NCBI RefSeq assembly: GCF_019145235.1
Contig: NZ_JAHSTV010000001.1
Span: 372,001-436,000 of the forward strand
From: Pseudomonas farris
GTDB taxonomy: Bacteria > Pseudomonadota > Gammaproteobacteria > Pseudomonadales > Pseudomonadaceae
Direction of reading: 5' to 3'
DNA length: 64,000 nucleotides
The translations under genes were made by a program, and so were the position numbers. Under the pieces are notes generated by a model that was given only the letters and a program-made list of their open reading frames with translations, made no database searches and was not told the DNA's origin. Below, piece by piece: positions 26,390 through 35,887 of this stretch (position 1 is the stretch's first letter; every line of letters begins with the position of its first letter).

Positions 26390-27271
26390 ATGAAACGATT
26401 GCCTCCCCTGCCGGCGCTGCACACTTTTCTGATCACCGCGCAGTGCTGCAACTTCACCCGGGCCGCCGAACAACTGCACATCACCCAAGGCGCGGTGAGC
26501 CGGCAGATCGCCGGGCTGGAAGATCATCTGGGTTATGAGCTGTTCATTCGCCAGGCGCGGGGCTTGAGCCTGACCGCCGAAGGACGGGAATGGCTGCCAC
26601 GGGTGCAGCAGATTTTCGGCCTGATCGACGAGGCGGTGGAGCAGATCGGCGAGAAGCGCGAAACCCTGCAACTGAAAGCCCCGACCTGCGTGATGCGCTG
26701 GCTGTTGCCACGCCTGTTGCAGTGGCAAAAGGAACGCCCGGATGTACCGGTGGAATTGACCACCACGGTGAAACACGGCGTGGATTTTCATCGCGAGCAG
26801 TTCGATGCGGCGGTGATGTATGGCGCGCCGCCGGACAGCTCACTGGCCTCCCAGCATCTGTTCGATGAGCAACTGACGCCCGTGTGTTCCCGACCGATGC
26901 TTGAAGGGCCGATGGCTTTGCAGACACCGGCCGACCTCCAGCAACACTTGTTACTGCACCCCACCCGTGATGAACGGGACTGGAACGCCTGGCTGAAAGC
27001 CGCGGATATTCGGCTGAGCAATGTCGGCAAAGGTCAGCATTTCGAAACCCTTGACCTGGCGATGTCGATGGCGTCCCAGGGGACAGGTGTAGCGATTGGC
27101 GATTGGTCGTTGATTGGCGATGACCTGAGTGCCGGACGGCTGGTCATGCCTTTTGACTTGAGGGTGAAAACCGGGTTGGCGTATTACCTGGTGTTCCCCG
27201 AGAAACCGGAACCTTCGCCGAAGTTGCGCGAATTGATGGGGTGGTTGGTGGAGCAGGCTCAGAGCCGCTGA
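26390..27271 (+). CDS. LysR-family regulator, GcvA-like
   Basis: 293 aa. N-terminal winged helix (FTRAAEQLHITQGAVSRQIA) and a substrate-binding domain of the GcvA/AmpR type (TVKHGVDFHREQFDAAVMYG). It diverges from the decarboxylase gene with 159 bases between the start codons, which is the usual geometry for a LysR protein controlling its neighbour. Predicted target: the decarboxylase-dehydrogenase-transporter cluster. Ligand unknown. Confidence 0.9.
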   Translation: MKRLPPLPALHTFLITAQCCNFTRAAEQLHITQGAVSRQIAGLEDHLGYELFIRQARGLSLTAEGREWLPRVQQIFGLIDEAVEQIGEKRETLQLKAPTCVMRWLLPRLLQWQKERPDVPVELTTTVKHGVDFHREQFDAAVMYGAPPDSSLASQHLFDEQLTPVCSRPMLEGPMALQTPADLQQHLLLHPTRDERDWNAWLKAADIRLSNVGKGQHFETLDLAMSMASQGTGVAIGDWSLIGDDLSAGRLVMPFDLRVKTGLAYYLVFPEKPEPSPKLRELMGWLVEQAQSR

Positions 27272-27275
27272 GAGA

Positions 27276-27388
27276 TGATCGTTCCCACGCTCTGCGTGGG
27301 AATGCAGCCCGGGACGCTCCGCGTCCCATCAAGAGCCGAACGCGGAGCGTCCGATGAGGCATTCCCACGCAGAGCGTGGGAACGATCA
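27276..27388. repeat. 113-base element with perfect 28-base terminal inverted repeats (family C)
   Basis: Left arm 27276-27303 and right arm 27361-27388 are exact complements (TGATCGTTCCCACGCTCTGC ... and its reverse). Each arm is itself nearly palindromic (CCCACGCTCTGCGTGGG). The centre has a second nested pair, GGGACGCTCCGCGTCCC and GCGGAGCGTCC. This matches a repeat type I know from P. fluorescens-group genomes. Only one copy here. Confidence 0.85.
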
Positions 27389-27413
27389 ACGCTGGCGTGC
27401 GGTGTTTCGTGGA

Positions 27414-28028
27414 TCAATACCCGACAGTAAACCGCTGCCTTGAATGCTTCGGCGTTTTCAGTTCATCAAGCAGCGCAATCGCGAAGTCAGCAAAGGTAAT
27501 CCAGCTGCGGCCTTCGGCACTCACCAGCAAGTCATCCTTGCCGACTCGAAACGCGCTGGTGCGCTCACCTTCGACAAACTCTGCCGACGGCGACAGGAAC
27601 GTCCAGTCCAAGTCTTTTTCCTGACGCAAAGTATTCAGGAACGCAGCACCGGCGCTAGCCTCGGCCTTGTATTCCTCCGGGAAACCTTCGCTATCGATCA
27701 CCCGAGAGCCGCCCGGCAGCAACAGCGAACCCGCACCGCCCACCACCAACAGACGCTTGACCCCGGCCTTCTTCACTGGCTCGATGATCGCGCTGGCAGG
27801 GATGGTCGAGAAATGCGCAGCGCTGATCACCGCATCATGCCCGGCCACGGCGGCTTGCAATGCAGCAGCGTCGAGCACGTCCACGTTTTTGCTCACGACC
27901 CCGGCACGCGGGGCGATTTTCGAAGTGTCGCGGGCGATGGCAGTGACGCTGTGACCGCGACGCAGGGCTTCTTCCAACAGTTGACTACCGGCACGACCGG
28001 TGGCACCGATGATTGCGATGTTGCTCAT
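27414..28028 (-). CDS. NAD(P)-binding NmrA-like oxidoreductase
   Basis: 204 aa. Rossmann fold with an N-terminal nucleotide motif IAIIGATGRAGSQLLEEALR (GATGRAG, GxxGxxG), and LLVVGGAGSLLLPGG mid-way. Similar to YwnB/atypical SDR quinone or NADPH-sensing proteins, which act as small oxidoreductases or redox sensors. GGAG lies 7 bases before the ATG. No catalytic Tyr-Lys pair of classical SDRs seen. Stands alone between repeats. Confidence 0.88.
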   Translation of the reverse strand: MSNIAIIGATGRAGSQLLEEALRRGHSVTAIARDTSKIAPRAGVVSKNVDVLDAAALQAAVAGHDAVISAAHFSTIPASAIIEPVKKAGVKRLLVVGGAGSLLLPGGSRVIDSEGFPEEYKAEASAGAAFLNTLRQEKDLDWTFLSPSAEFVEGERTSAFRVGKDDLLVSAEGRSWITFADFAIALLDELKTPKHSRQRFTVGY

Positions 28029-28083
28029 GACGTTCTCCAGTTGGTTTGGGTGTACGCGAAGTTACTTGGTTTGCATTGATCAG

Positions 28084-28205
28084 TGTGGCGAGGGAGCTTG
28101 CTCCCGCTCGGCTGCGAAGCAGTCGTAAAACCTGAGCATGCGGTGCGGCGGGAAGAATGTAGGGGAGCGCTTCGCACTCCAACGGGGGCAAGCCCCCTCG
28201 CCACA
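28084..28205. repeat. REP palindrome, family B
   Basis: Left arm TGTGGCGAGGGAGCTTGCTC, centre CGGCTGCGAAGCAGTCGTAAAA, then GGGAGCGCTTCGCACTCCAACG and right arm GGGGGCAAGCCCCCTCGCCACA. The left arm has drifted from the other copies. Confidence 0.85.
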
Positions 28206-28242
28206 ACCCTCGCCACAGGTAAGCAGTTTCAGCTGCGGCGGA

Positions 28243-29124
28243 TTACCACTTCATCTCGCCCTTGGCGACTTTGGCGCTCAGCTCCAGCGAGCTTTCTTCA
28301 CCCAGGGTCGGGTAGCGTTTTTTCATTGCGCCGATCAGTTCGGCAGCGTCTTTCGCCTTGGCGGTTTCTTCGTCGAAAGCCTTGATGTAATCGGCGGTGA
28401 ATTGCACCGCCGACAGAGAACGCGCGCTCTCACCGAGGTAGTGACCCGGCACAATGGTGGTGGGCTTCAGCGCTTCGATCGCCTGCAGCGTCGTCAGCCA
28501 ATCGGCATGGGATTGCGGGGTCTGGGTGTCGGCCATCCACACGTGAATGTTTTCCGCGACCACCACGCCACCAACCACTGCCTTGATCGACGGGATCCAC
28601 ACAAAACTGCGATCCGGCTGCTTGCCGTCCAGGCCGATCACCTGCAATTTCTGCCCTTCCAGCATCAGGCTATCGCCCTTGAGCACCTGCGGCACGATGG
28701 TTTTGTTCGGTACGTCAGCGCCCATTTTCGGGCCCCAGAACGCCAGTTTGCCGTCGACGGTTTTTTTGATGTGATCGACAGTCGGTTGCGAGGCCAGCAC
28801 TTTGGCTTTCGGGAACGCCTGGGTGACGGTGTCGAGGCCGAAGTAGTAATCCGGGTCACCGTGGCTGATGTAGATGGTGGTCAGTTGCTTGCCGCTGGCG
28901 CGGATTTTTTCCACCACCTGTTCGGCCTGGGCTTTGCCGAATTGCGCGTCCACCAGAATCGCTTCCTTCTCGCCGCTGACCAGCACCGAGGTCACCGGGA
29001 AGATCGCGTTGATGCCAGGGTTGTAGACGTCCAGCGTCAGGGTGGATGCCGCAGCGGCATGGGCCGCGAAGCCGAGCGTAGCGGTTGCCAGAAGAATGCG
29101 TTTGATTGAAGTGAAGCCGATCAT
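28243..29124 (-). CDS. exported MBL-fold protein with altered metal motif
   Basis: 293 aa. Sec signal peptide (MIGFTSIKRILLATATLGFAA, cleavage after AHAAA). Metallo-beta-lactamase fold: the normal HxHxDH metal motif reads HGDPDY (ISHGDPDYYFG), so the second His is Asp and the last His is Tyr, while the later PGHYLGE segment keeps a His. GGAG lies 6 bases upstream of the ATG at 29124. The LysR gene starting at 29239 is divergent and may control it. Function is unknown; with the altered ligands, metal content and hydrolase activity cannot be assumed. Confidence 0.85.
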   Translation of the reverse strand: MIGFTSIKRILLATATLGFAAHAAAASTLTLDVYNPGINAIFPVTSVLVSGEKEAILVDAQFGKAQAEQVVEKIRASGKQLTTIYISHGDPDYYFGLDTVTQAFPKAKVLASQPTVDHIKKTVDGKLAFWGPKMGADVPNKTIVPQVLKGDSLMLEGQKLQVIGLDGKQPDRSFVWIPSIKAVVGGVVVAENIHVWMADTQTPQSHADWLTTLQAIEALKPTTIVPGHYLGESARSLSAVQFTADYIKAFDEETAKAKDAAELIGAMKKRYPTLGEESSLELSAKVAKGEMKW

Positions 29125-29238
29125 CTGTTGCTCCGTTGTCCGAATGCCATGCTTGGCGATGGGACAGAGCTTAGTTGCCTGGTTCGATACAAAAAATGCG
29201 ATGCTTGAACATAGTTTGTTTCTGAAAGCGGGCAAATC

Positions 29239-30144
29239 ATGGATCGTCTACAAGCAATGCGGGTATTCGTCACGGTGGTGGACCTGGGCAGCCAATCGGC
29301 CGCCGCCGATCACTTGGACCTCTCACGGCCGGTGGTTTCACGCTATCTGGCGGAGTTGGAGGATTGGGTCGGCGCGCGCCTGATGCATCGCACCACGCGC
29401 AAATTGAGTCTGACCGCCGCCGGCAGTGAGATCCTGCCTCGCTGTCGGCAGATGCTCGATTTGTCCACCGACATGCAAGCCGCCGTCAGCGAACCGGACG
29501 ACGCACCGCGAGGCCTGTTGCGGATCAGCGTCAGCACCTCATTCGGCCAAGCGCAACTGGCGGACGCCATGGCGGCCTACGTCAAACGTTACCCCGGCGT
29601 CAGCATCGATATGCAAATGCTCGACCGCACGGTGAACCTGGTGGATGAACGCATCGACCTGGCCATCCGCACCAGCAACGACCTGGACCCGAACCTGATC
29701 GCCCGGCGGCTGACGGTCTGCCGTTCAGTGATCTGCGCTTCCCCCGCGTACCTGCGCGAGCACCCGACACCGCAACGGGTCGAGGACCTCAGCCTGCACA
29801 ACTGCCTGACCCACTCCTACTTCGGCAAAAGCCTCTGGCATTTCGAACAGGACGGCGAGCCCGTCTCGGTGCCGGTGGAGGGCAACATCAGCGCCAACGA
29901 AGCCAGCACGCTGTTGCGCGCGACGATGGCCGGGGCTGGCGTGGTGATGCTGCCCAGTTACCTGGCCGGCGTGCATATCCACAGCGGCGAACTGATCCGC
30001 CTGTTGCCCCAGGCCAAGCCTCGGCAGCTGAACATCTATGCGGTGTACGCCTCACGCAAACACATGCCGGCGGCGTTGCGCAGCATGCTGGATTTTTTGG
30101 TGCTTAGATTTCCCGAAGAACCGGAGTGGGATGTTGGGTTGTAA
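29239..30144 (+). CDS. LysR-family regulator, CrgA-like
   Basis: 301 aa. Winged-helix N-terminus (VDLGSQSAAADHLDLSRPVV; RYLAELEDWVGARLMHRTTR) and a substrate-binding domain (LLRISVSTSFGQAQLADAMA). Divergent from the exported MBL gene with 114 bases between start codons. Ligand unknown. A REPIN follows. Confidence 0.9.
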   Translation: MDRLQAMRVFVTVVDLGSQSAAADHLDLSRPVVSRYLAELEDWVGARLMHRTTRKLSLTAAGSEILPRCRQMLDLSTDMQAAVSEPDDAPRGLLRISVSTSFGQAQLADAMAAYVKRYPGVSIDMQMLDRTVNLVDERIDLAIRTSNDLDPNLIARRLTVCRSVICASPAYLREHPTPQRVEDLSLHNCLTHSYFGKSLWHFEQDGEPVSVPVEGNISANEASTLLRATMAGAGVVMLPSYLAGVHIHSGELIRLLPQAKPRQLNIYAVYASRKHMPAALRSMLDFLVLRFPEEPEWDVGL

Positions 30145-30154
30145 ACGGATCAAA

Positions 30155-30246
30155 ATGTGGGAGCGGGCTTGCTCGCGAAAGCGGTGTGACATTCAACAAT
30201 GATGTCGACTGATCCACCGCATTCGCGAGCAAGCCCGCTCCCACAT
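30155..30246. repeat. REPIN, family A
   Basis: ATGTGGGAGCGGGCTTGCTC at the left and GCGAGCAAGCCCGCTCCCACAT at the right; exact complements at the arms. Confidence 0.9.
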
Positions 30247-30363
30247 TGGCTCATCATTGTTCTGAATATCGCGTTAACCGCGAAAGCGGCTTTGCTGGCA
30301 ACTCATCCGCGCTGACCTATGCTCAAAGCAGTACCGAAAGGTATTCGTTCAGAGGTCAACGCC

Positions 30364-30540
30364 ATGAACATCAAAACAAAAAGATACCTCGCCATTTTCA
30401 TCACTTGCGCGGCGACACTAGCGCTGTATGGCACAGCCGCCTGGCGTGTCGAGCAGTTGCGACAAGTGCCCCGTGAATACGCGAGCTGCAACTTCGAGCG
30501 CTGCATTCCCCACAACGCGACCCTCAACGCCCTCCGGTAA
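30364..30540 (+). CDS. small single-pass membrane protein
   Basis: 58 aa: a basic start (MNIKTKRYL), one hydrophobic segment (AIFITCAATLALYGTAAW, about residues 10-27), then a polar tail with Cys-Asn-Phe-Glu-Arg-Cys (CNFERC). AGAGG lies 8-9 bases before the ATG. It is shorter than usual for annotated genes and stands alone between a REPIN and a family B palindrome, but start signals and composition look real. No family recognised. Confidence 0.55.
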   Translation: MNIKTKRYLAIFITCAATLALYGTAAWRVEQLRQVPREYASCNFERCIPHNATLNALR

Positions 30541-30548
30541 CGAACACC

Positions 30549-30668
30549 TGTGGCGAGGGGGCTTGCCCCCGTTCGGCTGCGCAGCAGTCGTAATTCGGTG
30601 AATGCGGTGTTCTCATTGAAATGCTGGGGCCGCTTCGCGACCCAACGGGGGCAAGCCCCCTCGGTACA
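30549..30668. repeat. REP palindrome, family B
   Basis: Left arm TGTGGCGAGGGGGCTTGCCC, centre CGGCTGCGCAGCAGTCGTAA, right arm GGGGGCAAGCCCCCTCGGTACA; a GCCA to GGTA change makes the right end imperfect. Confidence 0.85.
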
Positions 30669-30671
30669 GGT

Positions 30672-31583
30672 TCAGGCCTCGTTGTCCTGATCGGCATGGT
30701 CCTGATCGGCCTTCAAGCGGTCGCGAAAAGCCTTGGGCGAAATCCCCACGCGACGCCTGAACAGGCGTGTGAAGTTGGTCGGATCGGAAAACCCCAACAC
30801 GTCGGACATTTCATAAATGGTCATGCTGGTGTAGGTCAGCAAGCGCTTGGCCTCCAGCAATTGACGCTCGTGCATGATCTGCAACGCCGGTTGCCCCGCC
30901 AGCTCACGGCACGTGCCGTTGAGGTGGGACACGGAAATCCCCAGCCGATGAGCCAGGTCCTCGACCTTGACGTGCTGGCGATAAGTCTCTTCCACCAGTT
31001 GAATAAAGCCGTTGAGGTATTCCCGAGCCCGCTGCGGACGCTGAGTGGCGGTTTGGCGCTGAATCACCTGGCGGCTGATCCACACCATAATCACGCTGAC
31101 CAGCGAATGCATGAGCATTTCCCGCGCCGGTTGATGGCCGGTGTACTCGCTTTGCAGCGCCGAAAACAGACTGTTGAGGTACTCGCTGTCCTTGCCCGCC
31201 GGGTAGCTTTCGGCCTGTGCCAGAGCGTTCACCGAATTGCCCAGTTGTGCTTGCAGGTGGGCGATCAGCGGCGCGGCCAGCGTGACGACGAAACCCTCGA
31301 CGTCCTCGGAAAACCGATAACCATGCACCGATAACGGCGGCAGAATCAGGATTGCCGGTTCGGTCAATTGTGAGCGTTTGCCTTCGATCTCAAGCTCTGC
31401 CTGACCTTTGAAGACGAAGAGCAACTGACACAAATCCGCGTGGCGGTGAGGTTTTATTTCCCATTGATGTTCGCGGCTGCGTTTGGAAATGGTTTCACAG
31501 TGCAACAAGTCAGGGGTCGGCCAGTCCAGGCTTTCACCGTAGAGTTTGAACACCGGAATCGATGGCAGGTCAGGCTTGTTCAT
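30672..31583 (-). CDS. pobR: AraC-family regulator of pobA (PobR-like)
   Basis: 303 aa. N-terminal cupin-like ligand part (KPHRHADLCQLLFVFKGQAE) and C-terminal AraC helix-turn-helix (VEDLAHRLGISVSHLNGTCR; MSDVLGFSDPTNFTRLFRRR). Divergent from pobA with 179 bases between start codons, the arrangement of the 4-hydroxybenzoate-responsive PobR of the AraC type in pseudomonads. A longer frame to 31724 would reach into the pobA promoter region; the ATG at 31583 is preferred. Confidence 0.8.
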   Translation of the reverse strand: MNKPDLPSIPVFKLYGESLDWPTPDLLHCETISKRSREHQWEIKPHRHADLCQLLFVFKGQAELEIEGKRSQLTEPAILILPPLSVHGYRFSEDVEGFVVTLAAPLIAHLQAQLGNSVNALAQAESYPAGKDSEYLNSLFSALQSEYTGHQPAREMLMHSLVSVIMVWISRQVIQRQTATQRPQRAREYLNGFIQLVEETYRQHVKVEDLAHRLGISVSHLNGTCRELAGQPALQIMHERQLLEAKRLLTYTSMTIYEMSDVLGFSDPTNFTRLFRRRVGISPKAFRDRLKADQDHADQDNEA

Positions 31584-31609
31584 CACTTCAATCCAGGCCT
31601 CGAAGGTAA

Positions 31610-32960
<1,351 letters not shown>

Positions 32961-33034
32961 CTATCGACTTACACTGGCGAGCATCCCGCTCGCCTTGCCT
33001 GCTGCGGGTCCATCACTGCCCGCAGGTTTTACCC

Positions 33035-34552
33035 GTGACCAATCTCAACCAGCCTGAAACGCCCAAACCGGCCATTCGCAGCGTGTTGATCGCCCTGATG
33101 CTGGCGATCTTTCTGGGCGCGCTGGACCAGACCATCGTCGCCGTGTCGATGCCGGCCATTTCCGCGCAGTTCAAGGATGTCAGCCTGCTGGCCTGGGTGA
33201 TTTCCGGGTACATGGTGGCGATGACCGTGGCGGTGCCGATCTACGGCAAACTCGGCGATCTCTATGGCCGCCGCAAGTTGATGCTGTTCGGCATGGGCTT
33301 GTTCACCCTCGCGTCGTTGTTCTGCGGCATGGCGCAAAGCATGGAGCAACTGGTGCTGGCGCGGATCCTTCAGGGCATCGGTGCCGGCGGGATGATTTCG
33401 GTGAGCCAGGCGATCATTGGCGACATCGTTCCGCCCCGCGAGCGCGGTCGCTATCAGGGTTACTTCAGCAGCATGTACGCGGTGGCCAGCGTGGCCGGCC
33501 CGGTTCTCGGTGGCTACATGACCGAATACCTGTCTTGGCGCTGGGTGTTCCTGATCAATCTTCCATTGGGCCTAGGTGCCTGGCTCGTGGCCCACCGCAC
33601 GCTGGTGGGGTTGCCAGTGCCGCAGCGCAAGCCGATCATCGACTACTTCGGCACCGTGCTGATGATCATCGGCCTGACGGCGTTGTTGCTGGGCATCACT
33701 CAGGTCGGCCAAGGCCATTCGTGGCGCAGCACCGAAGTGTCGGGTTTGCTCGGTTGTGCGGTGGTGGTGCTGGCCGTGTTCGTCTGGCATGAACGGCGGG
33801 CGCGGGAACCGTTGCTGCCGATGCACTTGTTCACCAACCGCAGCGCGATTCTTTGCTGGTGCACGATTTTCTTCACCAGTTTCCAGGCGATTTCCTTGAT
33901 CGTGCTGATGCCGCTGCGCTTCCAGAGCGTCACCGGCGCCGGGGCCGATAGCGCCGCGTTGCATCTGTTGCCGCTGGCCATGGGCTTGCCGATAGGCGCG
34001 TATTTCGCCGGACGCCAGACCTCGGTGACCGGTCGTTACAAACCGATGATCCTGACCGGCGCCTTGCTGATGCCGTTCTCAATACTAGGCATGGCGTTCA
34101 GTGCGCCTCAGGCGTTTGTGCTAAGCAGCCTGTTCATGTTGCTCAGCGGCATCGCCAGCGGTATGCAGTTTCCGACGTCGTTGGTGGGTACGCAAAACTC
34201 GGTGGAACAACGGGACATCGGCGTCGCCACCAGCACCACCAATCTGTTCCGTTCTCTGGGCGGTGCGGTGGGTGTGGCGTTAATGTCGGCGCTGCTGCTG
34301 GCGTTATTGCAGGATTCGAGTTTCGCTCACTTGGCCGGCTCATCGCTGATTGCCGAGGGTCATTCGGGGAATGTCTTGCTCGATGGTTTGAACGCCGCAC
34401 CGGGGGATGCACAAAATGCCCTGCGCGCTGAGCTGCTGCTGACCTTCCGGCATTTGCTGATGGTCAGCGCGGCGGTGTCGCTGCTGGGGCTGGCGGCGGC
34501 GATTGCCATGCCGAACAGGGTGTTGCGGGGGCGGGAGGACAAGGTTCGATAG
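33035..34552 (+). CDS. DHA2-family MFS drug exporter (EmrB/QacA type)
   Basis: 505 aa with about 14 membrane segments. Hallmarks: FLGALDQTIVAVSMPAI in the first helix, motif A (GKLGDLYGRRKLMLFGMG) in loop 2-3, and the helix-5 motif C region GPVLGGYMTEYLSWRWVFLI. Proton-driven multidrug exporters of this family need no periplasmic adaptor but EmrB types pair with EmrA; no adaptor gene is nearby. GTG start with a weak GCAGG upstream. About 80 bases after pobA, but the hairpins between them make joint transcription uncertain. Substrate unknown. Confidence 0.9.
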   Translation: MTNLNQPETPKPAIRSVLIALMLAIFLGALDQTIVAVSMPAISAQFKDVSLLAWVISGYMVAMTVAVPIYGKLGDLYGRRKLMLFGMGLFTLASLFCGMAQSMEQLVLARILQGIGAGGMISVSQAIIGDIVPPRERGRYQGYFSSMYAVASVAGPVLGGYMTEYLSWRWVFLINLPLGLGAWLVAHRTLVGLPVPQRKPIIDYFGTVLMIIGLTALLLGITQVGQGHSWRSTEVSGLLGCAVVVLAVFVWHERRAREPLLPMHLFTNRSAILCWCTIFFTSFQAISLIVLMPLRFQSVTGAGADSAALHLLPLAMGLPIGAYFAGRQTSVTGRYKPMILTGALLMPFSILGMAFSAPQAFVLSSLFMLLSGIASGMQFPTSLVGTQNSVEQRDIGVATSTTNLFRSLGGAVGVALMSALLLALLQDSSFAHLAGSSLIAEGHSGNVLLDGLNAAPGDAQNALRAELLLTFRHLLMVSAAVSLLGLAAAIAMPNRVLRGREDKVR

Positions 34553-34570
34553 GCCAATCGAGTCGCCTGC

Positions 34571-34658
34571 ATTCGCGAGCAAGCCCGCTCCCACATTCGA
34601 CCGCATTTCATTTGGAAGAACTCGGTCCACTGTGGGAGCGGGCTTGCTCGCGAAAGCG
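34571..34658. repeat. REPIN, family A
   Basis: ATTCGCGAGCAAGCCCGCTC at the left and GAGCGGGCTTGCTCGCGAAAG at the right, between the DHA2 exporter and the convergent double-Cache gene. Confidence 0.88.
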
Positions 34659-34677
34659 GTCTGTCACTCACCGCCAT

Positions 34678-35526
34678 TCAAGGGCTGTAATACCCCACCG
34701 CCACCAGAAAATGCCCGACCTTTTTCAGGTAGGCATGCTTGTCTTCCACTTTGCCAGTCACAGGGTTTTTCCAGCGGTATTCGTATTCGCCGTCATCCTG
34801 TTTGGCCATCAGCGCCAGAATCGGCTCGCCCACCGGTTTGCCTTCCGGGTCCTTGATCTTGCCGAAGTCGGTATTGATCAGTCGCAAATTGGTGCCGTGG
34901 GCGACATAACGCTGGGTATCCACGTCGACGACAAACACGTACAGGTCATCCTGCAAGTAACCGCCCTTGAGGGAGTTGATCGCTGTGAGCGTGCCCTTTT
35001 CGTTTTTGGCCAGATCGACCGCTGCTTTATCGAGCAACGCTTGCGCCTGTTGCGGCGAGGCCCGTGGCAGATAGTAACCGACCGCCAGAATCCGCTGGCC
35101 GATGCGCTGATAGAATACATGCTTACGTTCAACCTTACCGTCGGCCCAGTTCTGCCAGCGGTATTCGGCTTGCTGAATGCCGTTGCCCTCCGGCACTTTC
35201 AAGGCGTCCTTGAAGGCTTTTTGCACCTCCGGTCCGAGTACCTCGGACACATCACGACCGATCAACGCCGAAGATGGTCCGCCGCTGGCGAGCATCACGC
35301 CCTTGGTGTCGACCACGAAGACATAGCGATCCTTGTCGACAAACTCGCCCTGACGGCTGAACGCCGCGAAAGCCTTGTCACCCTGCTCGTGGTAATAGGC
35401 CAGGGCTTTTTCCAGCAAGGCTTTGGCGGCCTGGCTGTCATCCTTTTCCGTCGTGGCGGCGTGAATCGGCCCCAGGCACAGTAAAAGCAACCCGCCCAGC
35501 CAGGCAAACTTGTGAAGAACCCCCAT
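34678..35526 (-). CDS. exported double-Cache (sCache_2) protein
   Basis: 282 aa. Sec signal (FAWLGGLLLLCLGPIHAATT) then two Cache-type ligand domains repeated: YVFVVDTKGVMLASGG...YRWQNWADGKVERKHVFYQR and YVFVVDVDTQRYVAHGTN...YRWKNPVTGKVEDKHAYLKK, each ending in AVGYY. This is the extracellular sensor module of chemoreceptors and kinases, but no membrane segment follows and no signalling domain is attached. It is a free periplasmic double sensor or scavenger. GGGGAA lies near the ATG. Partner unknown. Confidence 0.87.
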   Translation of the reverse strand: MGVLHKFAWLGGLLLLCLGPIHAATTEKDDSQAAKALLEKALAYYHEQGDKAFAAFSRQGEFVDKDRYVFVVDTKGVMLASGGPSSALIGRDVSEVLGPEVQKAFKDALKVPEGNGIQQAEYRWQNWADGKVERKHVFYQRIGQRILAVGYYLPRASPQQAQALLDKAAVDLAKNEKGTLTAINSLKGGYLQDDLYVFVVDVDTQRYVAHGTNLRLINTDFGKIKDPEGKPVGEPILALMAKQDDGEYEYRWKNPVTGKVEDKHAYLKKVGHFLVAVGYYSP

Positions 35527-35666
35527 CGCGTATTCCCCGTTCTTGTTAGTGTTTCAAGAGCGTAGACGGCTTGGGGCTATGTATGAATATTCAGGAAACG
35601 GTGGGGAGGTCTGTGCTTTGAAGAGGCTTTGTGTGGCCAGGGGACTCTCTTTAGGGAGGGGCTTTT

Positions 35667-35813
35667 TGTGGCGAGGGGGCTTGCCCCCGTTCGGCTGCGC
35701 AGCAGTCGTAAAACCTGAGCATGCGGTGCAGCTGGAAGAATGTAGGGGAGCGCTTCGCACTCCAACGGGGCGATGCGGCGTTCCGACAAGCCCCCTCGCC
35801 ACAAAAAGCCCCT
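35667..35813. repeat. REP palindrome, family B, long variant
   Basis: Family B with CGGCTGCGCAGCAGTCGTAAAA and GGGAGCGCTTCGCACTCCAACG, but the right part carries an extra CGATGCGGCGTTCCGACA before GCCCCCTCGCCACA. The same insert occurs in the copy at 63791-63927. Confidence 0.85.
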
Positions 35814-35887
35814 AGCCACAGCAAGCCCCTAACCACAAAACCCATTCTACAAAAGCTCCACTCCACAGGCCCCATCACTGCATCGGG

